A stretch of DNA of 64,000 nucleotides. Origin: JAHJQQ01 sp032907525. GTDB taxonomy: Bacteria; Pseudomonadota; Gammaproteobacteria; Thiohalobacterales; Thiohalobacteraceae. The stretch spans positions 1 through 64,000 of the forward strand of contig JAJJPM010000031.1 of assembly GCA_032907525.1 (NCBI GenBank). The letters are read 5' to 3'. Below the pieces are notes generated by a model, which worked only from the letters and a program-made list of their open reading frames with translations, was not told the DNA's origin and did not search any database. Of this stretch, positions 6,919 to 15,546 are shown one piece after another. The stretch's first letter is position 1; every line of letters begins with the position of its first letter. Both the position numbers and the translations under genes were made by a program.

Positions 6919-8487
6919 ATGTTGTTCCGCAAGCCGGTAGGCAGGTTATCTTCCGCGGGGGTTCCATTACGCCTGATCGACCGCGGCACGCCCGATGTGA
7001 AGCGCGTCGATTCCGGCGCGGATACCGGCGCGCGCCTGTGGTTATGCGTATATCTGCCGCAGTTGCCATTGGACGTCTATGTCCGTGCACAGCCCGACCC
7101 CGGGACATTGGCCATACATGACGGTCATGCGCGCACGCCCTGTGTGATTGCGGCGACAGCCATGGCGCGGGCGGCCGGCGTGCAGGCAGGCATGCACCTG
7201 GAGGCGGCGCATGCTCTATGCGCCGGGCTGCGGGCGCTGGCGCGTGATGCCGTGGCCGAGCAGCGGTTGCTGCACAATTTCGCCGCCTGGTGCGGCCGGT
7301 TCTCCCCCCTGATCACCCTGGTGCCACCGGATACCGTTCTGGTGGAGGTGCGCGGCAGCCTGCGTCTGTTCGGGGGCATCGAGCCCCTGTGGCAGGCCGT
7401 GCAGAAGGGTGTACGGCGCCTGGGCTTCACGGCGCAATTGGCACTGGCGCCGTCACCGTTGGCCGCGACCTGGCTGGCGCGCGCCGGCGTAGCGGCGAAG
7501 GTCTTTGGGCAGGGCGGACTTGTGCGGCAGCTGTCGCAGTTGCCGCTGGACGTGTTGAGACTGGATGGGCGCGATCATGCTTCTCTGCGAGGCATGGGGC
7601 TGCGCCGTCTGGGGGATGTTCTGCGCCTTCCGCGTGCGGGTCTTGCACGACGCCTCGGTCCGCAGCTGCTGAACAGCCTGGATCAGGCCTTGGGGCGCAT
7701 TCCCGACCCGCGGCCTTCCTTCGTGGCGCCGCCGCGCTTTGTCAGCGAACTTCTGCTGCCTGACGATGTGGATGTCATGGAAAGGCTGCTCTTCGGTGTG
7801 CAGCGCCTGGTGCAGGAGCTGGCCGATTGGCTGGAGGCACGCGTCGTCGGCGTGACGGCGTTGCAAGTGTTGCTGCAGCACCGCAGGGGGCGTGACAGCG
7901 TCGTCCGCGTGAGCTGTGTCGAGCCGACCCGGGATGCGCGGCACATCTTCGCCCTCTTGGCGGCACGCTTGGAGCGGCTACGGCTGCCGGCCCCGGTGCA
8001 GGCTTTGCGGCTGATGGTGCTGGACAGTCGCCCGCTAGCCGGTCGATCCACCGATCTCTTCGAGGGTGCGCATGCGCCCCGCCAGCGTCTGGATCAGGCG
8101 CACGCCGTTCTGCTGGAGCAGCTGCGTGCGCGCCTGGGTGACAAGGCGGTGCGCGGCCTGTGCATGCGTGATGATCATCGGCCGGAATGCGCCTGGCGCT
8201 GGTGTGAGCCGGGAATGGTGGATGCCGTTCCCGAACAGGTCCCGATGCAGCGTCCGCTCTGGCTGCTGCAGGAGCCCGTGTCCCTGCGCATGCGCGACGG
8301 GCGTCCCTGGCTGGTGGGTGAGCTGCGGCTGCTGTCTGCGCGCGAACGCATCGAGGGCGGCTGGTGGGATGGTGCCGATGTGGCGCGTGATTATTTCATT
8401 GCCGAAGATCGGCATGGTGCCCGCTATTGGATCTTCCGCGAACTGCATACGAACGAGGGGTGGTTCCTGCAGGGGATATTCGCGTGA
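6919..8487 (+). CDS. imuB: Y-family polymerase-like protein ImuB
   Basis: 522 aa from the ATG at 6919; an in-frame GTG at 6997 would give 496 aa and start closer to the conserved LWLCVYLPQLPLDVYVR. ImuB has a Y-family polymerase fold but no catalysis, and links DnaE2 to the beta clamp. The normal metal-binding positions are not seen: the first motif reads VYLPQLPLD where Pol IV has an Asp, and LVEVRGSLRLFGG replaces the SxDEA/YLD motif. A helix-hairpin-helix-like stretch follows (LRGMGLRRLGDVLRLPRAGL). The 103-base gap after imuA is unusual, since these genes often overlap. It belongs to the lexA operon. Confidence 0.88.
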   Translation: MLFRKPVGRLSSAGVPLRLIDRGTPDVKRVDSGADTGARLWLCVYLPQLPLDVYVRAQPDPGTLAIHDGHARTPCVIAATAMARAAGVQAGMHLEAAHALCAGLRALARDAVAEQRLLHNFAAWCGRFSPLITLVPPDTVLVEVRGSLRLFGGIEPLWQAVQKGVRRLGFTAQLALAPSPLAATWLARAGVAAKVFGQGGLVRQLSQLPLDVLRLDGRDHASLRGMGLRRLGDVLRLPRAGLARRLGPQLLNSLDQALGRIPDPRPSFVAPPRFVSELLLPDDVDVMERLLFGVQRLVQELADWLEARVVGVTALQVLLQHRRGRDSVVRVSCVEPTRDARHIFALLAARLERLRLPAPVQALRLMVLDSRPLAGRSTDLFEGAHAPRQRLDQAHAVLLEQLRARLGDKAVRGLCMRDDHRPECAWRWCEPGMVDAVPEQVPMQRPLWLLQEPVSLRMRDGRPWLVGELRLLSARERIEGGWWDGADVARDYFIAEDRHGARYWIFRELHTNEGWFLQGIFA

Positions 8488-8493
8488 TGGAGA

Positions 8494-9942
8494 CTAGCGG
8501 CCCTTGAAGATGGCGCCGAGCATGCCGCGCAGGATTTGTCGACCCAATGAACTGCCGATGGAGCGCGCGACGCTCTTGGTAAACGCTTCACCAACGCTCT
8601 GGCGGTTGCTGGCTCGGCCGTTTCTGGCCGGGAGGTCGGCTTCCGCCTTCGCAACGGTCTGTTGGGTGCGCCGCTCCAGCAGCTCATGGGCGGAGTCGCG
8701 GTCGACGGGGTGATCGTATTTGCCGACGAGTGGGCTGCGGCCGATCACCTGTTTGCGCTCCTCCGGGGTTGCCGGGCCGATGCGCGAGGTCGGAGGGCAG
8801 ATCAGCGCACGCTGCACGATACCCGGGGTGCCCTTGGCGTCCAGCAGCGATACCAGGGCTTCACCGATGCCCAGTTCGGTGATGGCCCGCTCCGTATCGA
8901 GCGCCGCGTTGGTTCTAAGTGTCTGGGCGGCGGCGCGCACGGCCTTCTGATCGCGCGGCGTGAACGCGCGCAGGGCATGCTGCACCCGGTTACCCAGCTG
9001 GCCGAGGATGGTGTCGGGGATATCCAGTGGGTTCTGGGTGACGAAATATACACCGACACCCTTGGAGCGGATCAGCCGGACCACCTGCTCGACCTGTTGT
9101 ACGAGCGCCTTTGGTGCGTCGTCGAAGAGCAGATGCGCTTCATCGAAGAAGAACACCAGCTTTGGTTTTGCCTGGTCTCCGACCTCGGGCAGCTCCTCGA
9201 ACAGTTCAGCCAGCAGCCATAGCAGGAATGTGGCATAGGCCTTGGGCGTCTGCATGAGCTGGTCCGCCGCGAGGATGCTGATGACGCCGTTGCCGGAAAA
9301 ATCCGTATGCATCAGATCGGCCAGTGCCAGCGCCGGCTCCCCGAAGAAGCGCTCGGTACCCTGCTGCTCCAGCGCCAGCAGCCCGCGCTGGATCGCGCCC
9401 ACCGAGGCGCTGCTGATGTTGCCGTAGGTGTTCTTCAGCTCCCTGGCGTTGTCGCCTATGTAGGTGAGCAGCGTGCGCAGATCCTTCAGATCGAGCAGCA
9501 GCAGGCCCTGGTCGTCGGCCAGCTTGAAGGCGATGGTCAGCACCGCCTCCTGCGTATCGTTGAGATCGAGCAGTCGGGCCAGCAGCAGCGGACCCATGTC
9601 CGAAATAGTCGTGCGGATGGGATGCCCCTGTTCTCCGAACAGGTCCCAGAACAGCACGGGGTAGGCGCGCGGCGCGAAGTTTTCCAACCCCACGCGTCGG
9701 GCACGCTCCAGCAGCTTGGGCTTGGCTTCACCCGTCTGGCTGATGCCGGACAGATCACCCTTCACGTCAGCCATGAACACCGGTACGCCGCAGCGCGAAA
9801 AGCCTTCGGCCAGTACCTGCAGGGTCACGGTCTTGCCGGTGCCGGTGGCGCCTGCGATCAGGCCGTGGCGGTTTGCCATGGTCATCGGCAGGTGCAACGG
9901 GGAGTCACCGTAGCCGACCAGGATGTGCTCGGAGGTTTCCAT
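8494..9942 (-). CDS. HerA/DUF853-type ATPase
   Basis: 482 aa protein of the DUF853 (YjgR-like) branch of the HerA/FtsK superfamily. Walker A GATGTGKT is at 31-38. A Walker B region reads LVFFFDEAHLLF, and an arginine-rich motif follows (VEQVVRLIRSKGVGVYFVTQNP). These ATPases are thought to act on DNA, but their role is not settled. The gene is transcribed against imuB and ends 6 bases after it. The C-terminal tail is basic (about residues 430-482, SRQILRG and IFKGR). The gene separates imuAB from dnaE2. Confidence 0.88.
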   Translation of the reverse strand: METSEHILVGYGDSPLHLPMTMANRHGLIAGATGTGKTVTLQVLAEGFSRCGVPVFMADVKGDLSGISQTGEAKPKLLERARRVGLENFAPRAYPVLFWDLFGEQGHPIRTTISDMGPLLLARLLDLNDTQEAVLTIAFKLADDQGLLLLDLKDLRTLLTYIGDNARELKNTYGNISSASVGAIQRGLLALEQQGTERFFGEPALALADLMHTDFSGNGVISILAADQLMQTPKAYATFLLWLLAELFEELPEVGDQAKPKLVFFFDEAHLLFDDAPKALVQQVEQVVRLIRSKGVGVYFVTQNPLDIPDTILGQLGNRVQHALRAFTPRDQKAVRAAAQTLRTNAALDTERAITELGIGEALVSLLDAKGTPGIVQRALICPPTSRIGPATPEERKQVIGRSPLVGKYDHPVDRDSAHELLERRTQQTVAKAEADLPARNGRASNRQSVGEAFTKSVARSIGSSLGRQILRGMLGAIFKGR

Positions 9943-10062
9943 GTCGTGGGGCTTCCTCGGTGTTGTGTCGGTCCGTGATGGGGAATGCGCCTGGCGCCCT
10001 CCGCAGTCTAATCAGTTTGATTGCCGGCGACCAACCCGTGTCTCCTGGCAGGGGGGAGCGTA

Positions 10063-10231
10063 CTAGCAGCCTGTCGGACTTAGGACTGATCTACTGCGCC
10101 GGTGGGAGAACGGTCCATTTTTCCGATCCTTCTCGTCAAATAGCTACGGCTATTTTCCTCAAACGATCGAAAAACTGGCCTCGCTCTCCCACCGTGCTCG
10201 CTACGATCGCCTAAGTCCGACAGGCTGCTAG
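10063..10231. mobile_element. 169-bp quasi-palindromic MITE-like element
   Basis: A perfect 22-bp terminal inverted repeat (10063-10084 and 10210-10231; core CCTGTCGGACTTAGG) bounds an interior that is itself an imperfect palindrome. Internal pairs are CGGTGGGAGA (10100-10109) with TCTCCCACCG (10185-10194), TTTTTCCGATC with GATCGAAAAA, and a central AAATAGC-TACG-GCTATTT at 10138-10155. CTAG stands at both ends and could be a target-site duplication or part of the repeat. It carries no gene. The rest of 9943-10396 shows nothing else. A degenerate partial copy is at 34486-34524. The size and symmetry fit a non-autonomous transposable element, possibly IS5-like by its YTAR-type target. Confidence 0.72.
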
Positions 10232-10396
10232 GTAACTCACAAAGTGTGATGCAGGTCTCCAATCGGGTGACCGTGCGCGGCACTTTTGTACGTCCCGTGA
10301 CGCAGGTCGCTAAGTTTGCCGGCTCCCGGTCGACAGATCCGACACACGAGCAGAACTGTACGATGCGGCCCGGCCGCGTCCAAGAGGCCAGCGACA

Positions 10397-11956
10397 ATGA
10401 ACGAAGTCATTACGGATATTTCCGAGGAAGCATCACGCTGGGCACGCGCCAAGGCCTTCTGGACAACCCTGCCCCGCCGCTTTGTCGAGGATTACCCCCA
10501 GTCGTTCCTGGGAGCGGCCATTGCCCTGGCACTGATCGGTTATGCAGTACCTCTCCTGTTTCCCATAGCGACGCTGGCGCTTGCCTTCGGATTCATTGCC
10601 GCGCTTCTGGAGGGCGGGTCGGCCGCCGTCCAGGGGCAATGGGTCACGCTCGGCCTTCTGGCTCTTTGCGCGACACTCACGGCGTCGCTGTGGCGTCTGC
10701 GGGTGGGCGATCCTCCCGGGGAATCGCTGACCGCCGAGCAGACCCCGGCGCTGTTCACGCTGATCGACGAAATCCGTTCGGCGTTCCAGGCGCCGGTGAT
10801 CAGTGATATCCACCTGTCGGATGATACCCGACTCACCGTGCATCGGGTGCCGCGCACCGGCTATCCGTTCCTGTTTCGCCATGTGCTCGTGGCAGGGATG
10901 CCCGCCCTCCAATGCCTGACTCTCGATCAGTTCAAGTGTCTTCTGGCGGCGTGCGTGGGCGAATTGTCAGCCGTGCGCACGGATGTGGCCGGCTGGATCA
11001 CCCAACTGGCCCGGACCTGGCGCCAATATCGTTCGGCAGTTGCGGGGCGATGGTCGCCGGCAGCCGTGTTGTATCGTTTGTTCCTGGCTGCTTATGAACC
11101 GCTGATGGCCGCCTTGGCCGCACGGCTGGACGGAGCGCACCGGCTCAAGCGCGACCACTATGCGCTCGAGGTTGCGAGCGATGATCTGGTGGTCGATATG
11201 ATCGTCGGTGAGGTGATCATGCAGCGCTTCCTGAAGGAGATCTACTGGCCTACGGTCATGGCAGCGGCCGAGCATTCCGCTACGCCGAATTTCAAGGTGT
11301 TTCGCAATCTGGAAGCTGTATTCCGCAAACGTGTCACTCCCGATATCGTCCAGGCGTGGGTGCGGGAAGCCTTCGTCGGCAAGTGGCGCGATGACGCGGG
11401 CGATCCGGGCCTTAAGGCACGGCTGAACGAGATAGGTCATGGCGATGTCCGTTATCATTCTCCGGAATCGGCGGGCGCGGCCCAGGCGCTGTTCGGTGCG
11501 AGCTACCAGTGGATCATCGATCGCTGCGATGCGCGTTGGGCGGAAGAGCACAAGGAAGAATGGCGCAATCGTCATGAAAAGGCCCAGCGCCAGTACAGTC
11601 GCCTCTATACCTTGCGAGAGTCGCTGCAGCGTGGGGGGCTGAGGGGTGATGAGGCCATGGAATACGCCGCCCTGGTCAAACGCTATGGAACTCCGGAAGA
11701 GGCCATGAAGGCGTATGAACGCATCCTGGAGCTCAATCCGGGTGATGCACGCATCAAGTTCGGTGTTGGCAAGTTCATGCTGTCACGCAAGGATGTGCGC
11801 GGCGTGAAGCTTCTGGAGTCCGCCATGCAGATGGACAAGCGCCTGGTCGATCCGGCCTGTCGGCTGATTTCCGGCTTCGTGGTCGAGCACAAGATGCAGG
11901 ATGCCCTGCGCAGCTACGTCTCGGGTAATCCGAAAGATCGGCTCAAAACCGCCTGA
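10397..11956 (+). CDS. M48-peptidase-like membrane protein lacking HExxH, with TPR
   Basis: 519 aa from ATG 10397 (an upstream ATG at 10316 is in frame but precedes no conserved sequence). Two hydrophobic segments at about 36-72 and 82-100 mark a membrane protein. The region MPALQCLTLDQFKCLLAACVGELS (split: LTLDQFKCLLAACVGELS is about 175-191) has the layout of the M48 sequence LTxDELxAVLAHELGH, but ACVGE (185-189) stands where HExxH should be, so zinc peptidase activity is not expected. The C-terminus contains tetratricopeptide-like helices (EEAMKAYERILELNPGDARI). M48-like proteins of this layout exist with intact motifs. This copy is probably a scaffold or binding protein. Confidence 0.7.
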   Translation: MNEVITDISEEASRWARAKAFWTTLPRRFVEDYPQSFLGAAIALALIGYAVPLLFPIATLALAFGFIAALLEGGSAAVQGQWVTLGLLALCATLTASLWRLRVGDPPGESLTAEQTPALFTLIDEIRSAFQAPVISDIHLSDDTRLTVHRVPRTGYPFLFRHVLVAGMPALQCLTLDQFKCLLAACVGELSAVRTDVAGWITQLARTWRQYRSAVAGRWSPAAVLYRLFLAAYEPLMAALAARLDGAHRLKRDHYALEVASDDLVVDMIVGEVIMQRFLKEIYWPTVMAAAEHSATPNFKVFRNLEAVFRKRVTPDIVQAWVREAFVGKWRDDAGDPGLKARLNEIGHGDVRYHSPESAGAAQALFGASYQWIIDRCDARWAEEHKEEWRNRHEKAQRQYSRLYTLRESLQRGGLRGDEAMEYAALVKRYGTPEEAMKAYERILELNPGDARIKFGVGKFMLSRKDVRGVKLLESAMQMDKRLVDPACRLISGFVVEHKMQDALRSYVSGNPKDRLKTA

Positions 11957-12015
11957 CGTCGCCCGCGTTTCTCCACTGTGCGCCCTTCCTCCATGGAGAG
12001 ACGTGGCGCGGCCGC

Positions 12016-12225
12016 TCAGCTGTCCTGTTCCATCTTGGTGAGCACGACGCTCGGCCGGTCCCCGGTGCGGTAGTATGTGAACTGCCGGGTCAGCTCGTCG
12101 TAGGCCTCGTCCCGTGCTGCCACGCTGTCGTACCAGCGTGTCCATTCCCAGTTGTCCCCTAGCAGGTGCGCGGCTCGCATCGGATCTCCGGGCGGCAGTT
12201 GGCCGCGGATGCCATACCTTTTCAT
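12016..12225 (-). CDS. Small conserved hypothetical protein
   Basis: 69 aa from MKRYGIRGQLPPGDPM (an in-frame ATG four codons upstream exists). It is rich in charged and aromatic residues (WEWTRWYDS, FTYYRTGDRPSVVL) and has no membrane segment or Cys motif. I do not recognise the family. It lies convergent to the M48-like gene and divergent from dnaE2. Confidence 0.55.
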   Translation of the reverse strand: MKRYGIRGQLPPGDPMRAAHLLGDNWEWTRWYDSVAARDEAYDELTRQFTYYRTGDRPSVVLTKMEQDS

Positions 12226-12342
12226 CGTTCGTCCCATGTTGATGCCAACGGCGGGATGATAGCGGAAATGGCCGTGAATGCATTCTGGAAAACAGTGGTG
12301 TCACAAGAGCTTGTAGCGAGGGGCTTGTGCGGCGCCTGGATG

Positions 12343-12358
12343 CTGTATAAATATACAG
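12343..12358 (+). promoter_or_regulatory. LexA box upstream of dnaE2
   Basis: CTGTATAAATATACAG is a near-perfect CTG-N10-CAG palindrome, 31 bases before the dnaE2 ATG. A likely -10 element (TATAAA or TAAATA) lies inside it, so binding would block transcription. A further partial site, CAGTATCCAG, follows at 12356-12365. Confidence 0.92.
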
Positions 12359-12389
12359 TATCCAGTATCCAGGTGCCGAGTCTGCAGCC

Positions 12390-15300
12390 ATGTCCGCCCG
12401 ATCCGCCCCCGGCTACGCCGAATTGCACTGCCTGTCCAATTTCAGCTTCCTGCGCGGCGCCTCTTGGCCGGAGGAACTGGTGTCGCGCGCCCGTGAGTTG
12501 GGTTATGAATCGCTGGCGATTACCGACGAGTGTTCCGTTGCCGGAGTTGTTCGCGCCCACCGCGTGGCGCGCGAGAGCGGCCTGAAGCTTATCGTCGGCA
12601 GCGAGTTTACCCTGGAAGGCGGCAGGCGCCTGGTATTGCTGGCGCGCGACAGGGAAAGCTATGGCGATCTGGCGCAACTCATAACCCTCGGCAGACGCCG
12701 GGCGGGAAAGGGCGCATATCGGTTGACGCCCGAAGATATTGCGGAATGGGGGCGGCGCTGTCTGCTGCTGTGGCTGCCCGATTTCAGGGGCAACACGGAC
12801 CGGCCGCTTCTCGCAGACAGCGAAACCGTACTTTCGCCCGCAGGGTCATCATGGATTGCCGTCGAACTCCTGCGCGATGGCTGGGATCGGGTACGGCTGC
12901 AGCGTGCCCAGAACCTGAGTGCGGCGACTGGTTTGCCGCTGGTGGCTGCAGGCGATGTGCATATGCATGTGCGTGGCCGCCGCGCTCTGCAGGATACGCT
13001 CACCGCCATCCGGCTCAATACGCCGCTGCCGCATATCGGCACCGCACTCGCCTCGAATGGCGAACGTCATCTGCGCAGCCGCGAATCGCTGGCGCGGCTG
13101 TATCCTGCGGAGCTGCTTGCGGAAACCCTGCGAGTCGCTGAGAGATGCCGGTTCTCACTGGATGAGCTGCGGTACGAATACCCCGATGAGATCATTCCGG
13201 CCGGCGAAACGCCCGCTACGTGGCTGCGCAAGCTCGCTGAGGAGGGTATGCGGCGGCGCTGGCCGCATGGGGTATCTCCAAAAGTGCGCGAGCGTATCGA
13301 ACACGAACTGGCCCTGATCGCCGATCTGAATTACGAGCCCTATTTCCTGACCGTGCACGATATCGTGCGGTTCGCGCGTGAGCGCGGAATACTCTGCCAG
13401 GGGCGCGGCTCTGCGGCGAATTCGGCAGTATGCTTCTGCCTCGGGATTACCGAGGTCGACCCGGATCGCATCGACACGCTGTTCGAGCGCTTCATATCCA
13501 GGGAACGCGACGAGCCGCCCGACATCGATGTCGACTTCGAGCACGAGCGCCGCGAGGAAGTCATTCAGTATCTCTACACGAAATACGGTCGCGACCGTAC
13601 TGCGCTGGCGGCGACCGTGATCACCTACCGGACGCGCAGCGCCATCCGCGATGTGGGCAAGGCACTGGGCCTGGGGCGGGATCAGGTCGATCGCCTGGCT
13701 CATGGCCAGAGCTGGTGGGATGGAGGCTGGGGACGGCCGGATGCCGTGCACAGCGCAGGGGCTGGCGCTGCCGACACCGTTGCCCAACGTCTGCGCGAAT
13801 CGGGCTTCGACCCCGACAATCCCGTGATCAAACGTCTGCGCAGGCTGGTGGGTGAAGTGCGTGGATTTCCGCGACACCTCTCCCAGCATGTCGGCGGCTT
13901 CGTGATCGCGCGCGGCCTGCTGTCACGGCTGGTGCCGGTAGAGAACGCGGCCATGGCGGAGCGTACCGTCATTCAGTGGGACAAGGACGATCTCGACGAG
14001 CTTGGACTGCTGAAGGTCGATGTGCTGGCACTAGGGATGCTCACGGCCATCCGGCGTTGTTTCGATCTCATCGCCGGTTGCTCGGGGCATCGCTGGACAT
14101 TGGCGACATTGCCGTCCGACGATCCGGCGGTCTATCGCATGATCCAGAAGGCCGATACCATCGGTGTGTTCCAGATCGAGTCGCGCGCCCAGATGGCCAT
14201 GCTGCCTCGGCTGAGGCCCGCCTGCTTCTACGATCTGGTGATCGAGGTCGCCATCGTCCGGCCTGGACCGATCCAGGGCGATATGGTCCATCCCTACCTG
14301 CGCAGGAGGCAGGGTCTGGAGGCGGTGAGCTATCCCAGTGATGCCGTCCGCGGTGTCGTCGAACGCACGCTCGGCATCCCGATTTTTCAGGAACAGGTGA
14401 TCAAGATCGCGATGGTCGCGGCCGGTTTCAGTGGCGGCGAGGCCGATGCGTTGCGACGCGCCATGGCGGCTTGGCGGCGGCGTGGTGGGTTGCAACCCTT
14501 CGAGCAGCGCCTGATCGATGGCATGCGCGAGCGCGGTTATTCCGAACAGTTCGCCCGGCAGATCTATCAACAGATCCTGGGGTTCGGCGAATACGGTTTC
14601 CCGGAATCCCACGCCGCGAGCTTCGCATTGCTGGTGTATGCCTCGGCCTGGCTGAAATGCCACGAGCCGGCAGCCTTCACGGCGGCGCTGCTCAACAGCC
14701 AGCCCATGGGGTTCTACTCTCCGTCACAGTTGATACAGGATGCACGCCGACACGGCGTCGAGGTACGTCCGGTAGATGTGAGCAGCAGTGTCTGGGATTG
14801 CTCGCTCGAAGACAATGCGGGGGCGCCGACATTGCGTCTAGGATTGCGGCTGGTCAAGGGCCTGTCCGCTGTGGCGGCGGAACGCCTGGTTGCTGCGCGC
14901 TCTCAGCGGCCGTTCGACGATATCGGTGATCTCGCGCACCGCGCACGGCTTGCTCGCAACGATATGGAAGCGCTGGCTGCCGCAGGCGCCTTGCGGATAC
15001 TTGCGGGTCACCGGCACCGTGCCCGCTGGGACTGTGCAGGCGTGGAGACGCCATTGCCGGTGCTGGAGGGCGCGTGCATCGCCGAGGCGACGCCACTGCT
15101 GTGTGCGCCGACCGAGGCTCAGGATATCGTTGCCGATTATGCCAGCCTTGGCTTGACGCTAAGGCGTCATCCGCTGGCCTTGTTGCGGGAGCGGCTGGCG
15201 GCGCAGGGTATGTTGACGACCCTGGCGCTGCGGGATGCGCCGTCGGGAGTGTGTGTGCGCCTCGCCGGTCTGGTGACTTGCAGGCAGCGCCCGGGCAGCG

Positions 15301-15530
15301 GTGCCGGTGTGGTATTCGTGACCATTGAAGACGAGGCCGGCACCGCCCAGGTGGTCGTGCGGCCTGTGCTCGTAGAGCGTTATCGGCGTCCTCTGATCAA
15401 TGCGCGTCTGCTGGTCGTCACCGGCGAGATTCAGCGCAACGGTGAAGTCCTGCATCTGATCGCACGACGACTGGAAGACATGAGCATCCTGCTCGGCAAC
15501 CTGGAAACCGTATCGCGGGATTTTCATTGA
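12390..15530 (+). CDS. dnaE2: Error-prone DNA polymerase DnaE2 (ImuC)
   Basis: 1046 aa, the usual DnaE2 length and shorter than replicative DnaE. The N-terminal PHP domain begins YAELHCLSNFSFLRGASWPE. The catalytic PDIDVD motif places the polymerase aspartates at 378 and 380, with a third at 544 (LLKVDVLALG). A C-terminal OB-fold region carries VCVRLAGLVTCRQRPGSG and VVVRPVLVERY. With ImuA and ImuB it forms the damage-induced mutasome. It has its own LexA box and is 3.9 kb from imuB, so lexA-imuAB and dnaE2 are two separate LexA-controlled units. The ATG follows the LexA box with no strong Shine-Dalgarno sequence. Confidence 0.95.
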   Translation: MSARSAPGYAELHCLSNFSFLRGASWPEELVSRARELGYESLAITDECSVAGVVRAHRVARESGLKLIVGSEFTLEGGRRLVLLARDRESYGDLAQLITLGRRRAGKGAYRLTPEDIAEWGRRCLLLWLPDFRGNTDRPLLADSETVLSPAGSSWIAVELLRDGWDRVRLQRAQNLSAATGLPLVAAGDVHMHVRGRRALQDTLTAIRLNTPLPHIGTALASNGERHLRSRESLARLYPAELLAETLRVAERCRFSLDELRYEYPDEIIPAGETPATWLRKLAEEGMRRRWPHGVSPKVRERIEHELALIADLNYEPYFLTVHDIVRFARERGILCQGRGSAANSAVCFCLGITEVDPDRIDTLFERFISRERDEPPDIDVDFEHERREEVIQYLYTKYGRDRTALAATVITYRTRSAIRDVGKALGLGRDQVDRLAHGQSWWDGGWGRPDAVHSAGAGAADTVAQRLRESGFDPDNPVIKRLRRLVGEVRGFPRHLSQHVGGFVIARGLLSRLVPVENAAMAERTVIQWDKDDLDELGLLKVDVLALGMLTAIRRCFDLIAGCSGHRWTLATLPSDDPAVYRMIQKADTIGVFQIESRAQMAMLPRLRPACFYDLVIEVAIVRPGPIQGDMVHPYLRRRQGLEAVSYPSDAVRGVVERTLGIPIFQEQVIKIAMVAAGFSGGEADALRRAMAAWRRRGGLQPFEQRLIDGMRERGYSEQFARQIYQQILGFGEYGFPESHAASFALLVYASAWLKCHEPAAFTAALLNSQPMGFYSPSQLIQDARRHGVEVRPVDVSSSVWDCSLEDNAGAPTLRLGLRLVKGLSAVAAERLVAARSQRPFDDIGDLAHRARLARNDMEALAAAGALRILAGHRHRARWDCAGVETPLPVLEGACIAEATPLLCAPTEAQDIVADYASLGLTLRRHPLALLRERLAAQGMLTTLALRDAPSGVCVRLAGLVTCRQRPGSGAGVVFVTIEDEAGTAQVVVRPVLVERYRRPLINARLLVVTGEIQRNGEVLHLIARRLEDMSILLGNLETVSRDFH

Positions 15531-15546
15531 GCCGCGATCGGTTCTT

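Noticed and set aside
9873..10214. 113-codon open frame spanning the palindromic element
   Set aside because: It runs through inverted-repeat DNA and changes composition midway; no coding signal. The region is better explained by the repeat.
12016..12237. dnaE2 and the small 12.0 kb gene as part of a toxin-antitoxin or phage island
   Set aside because: No integrase, transposase, RES or phage gene is present; the dnaE2 box and sequence are typical chromosomal SOS.
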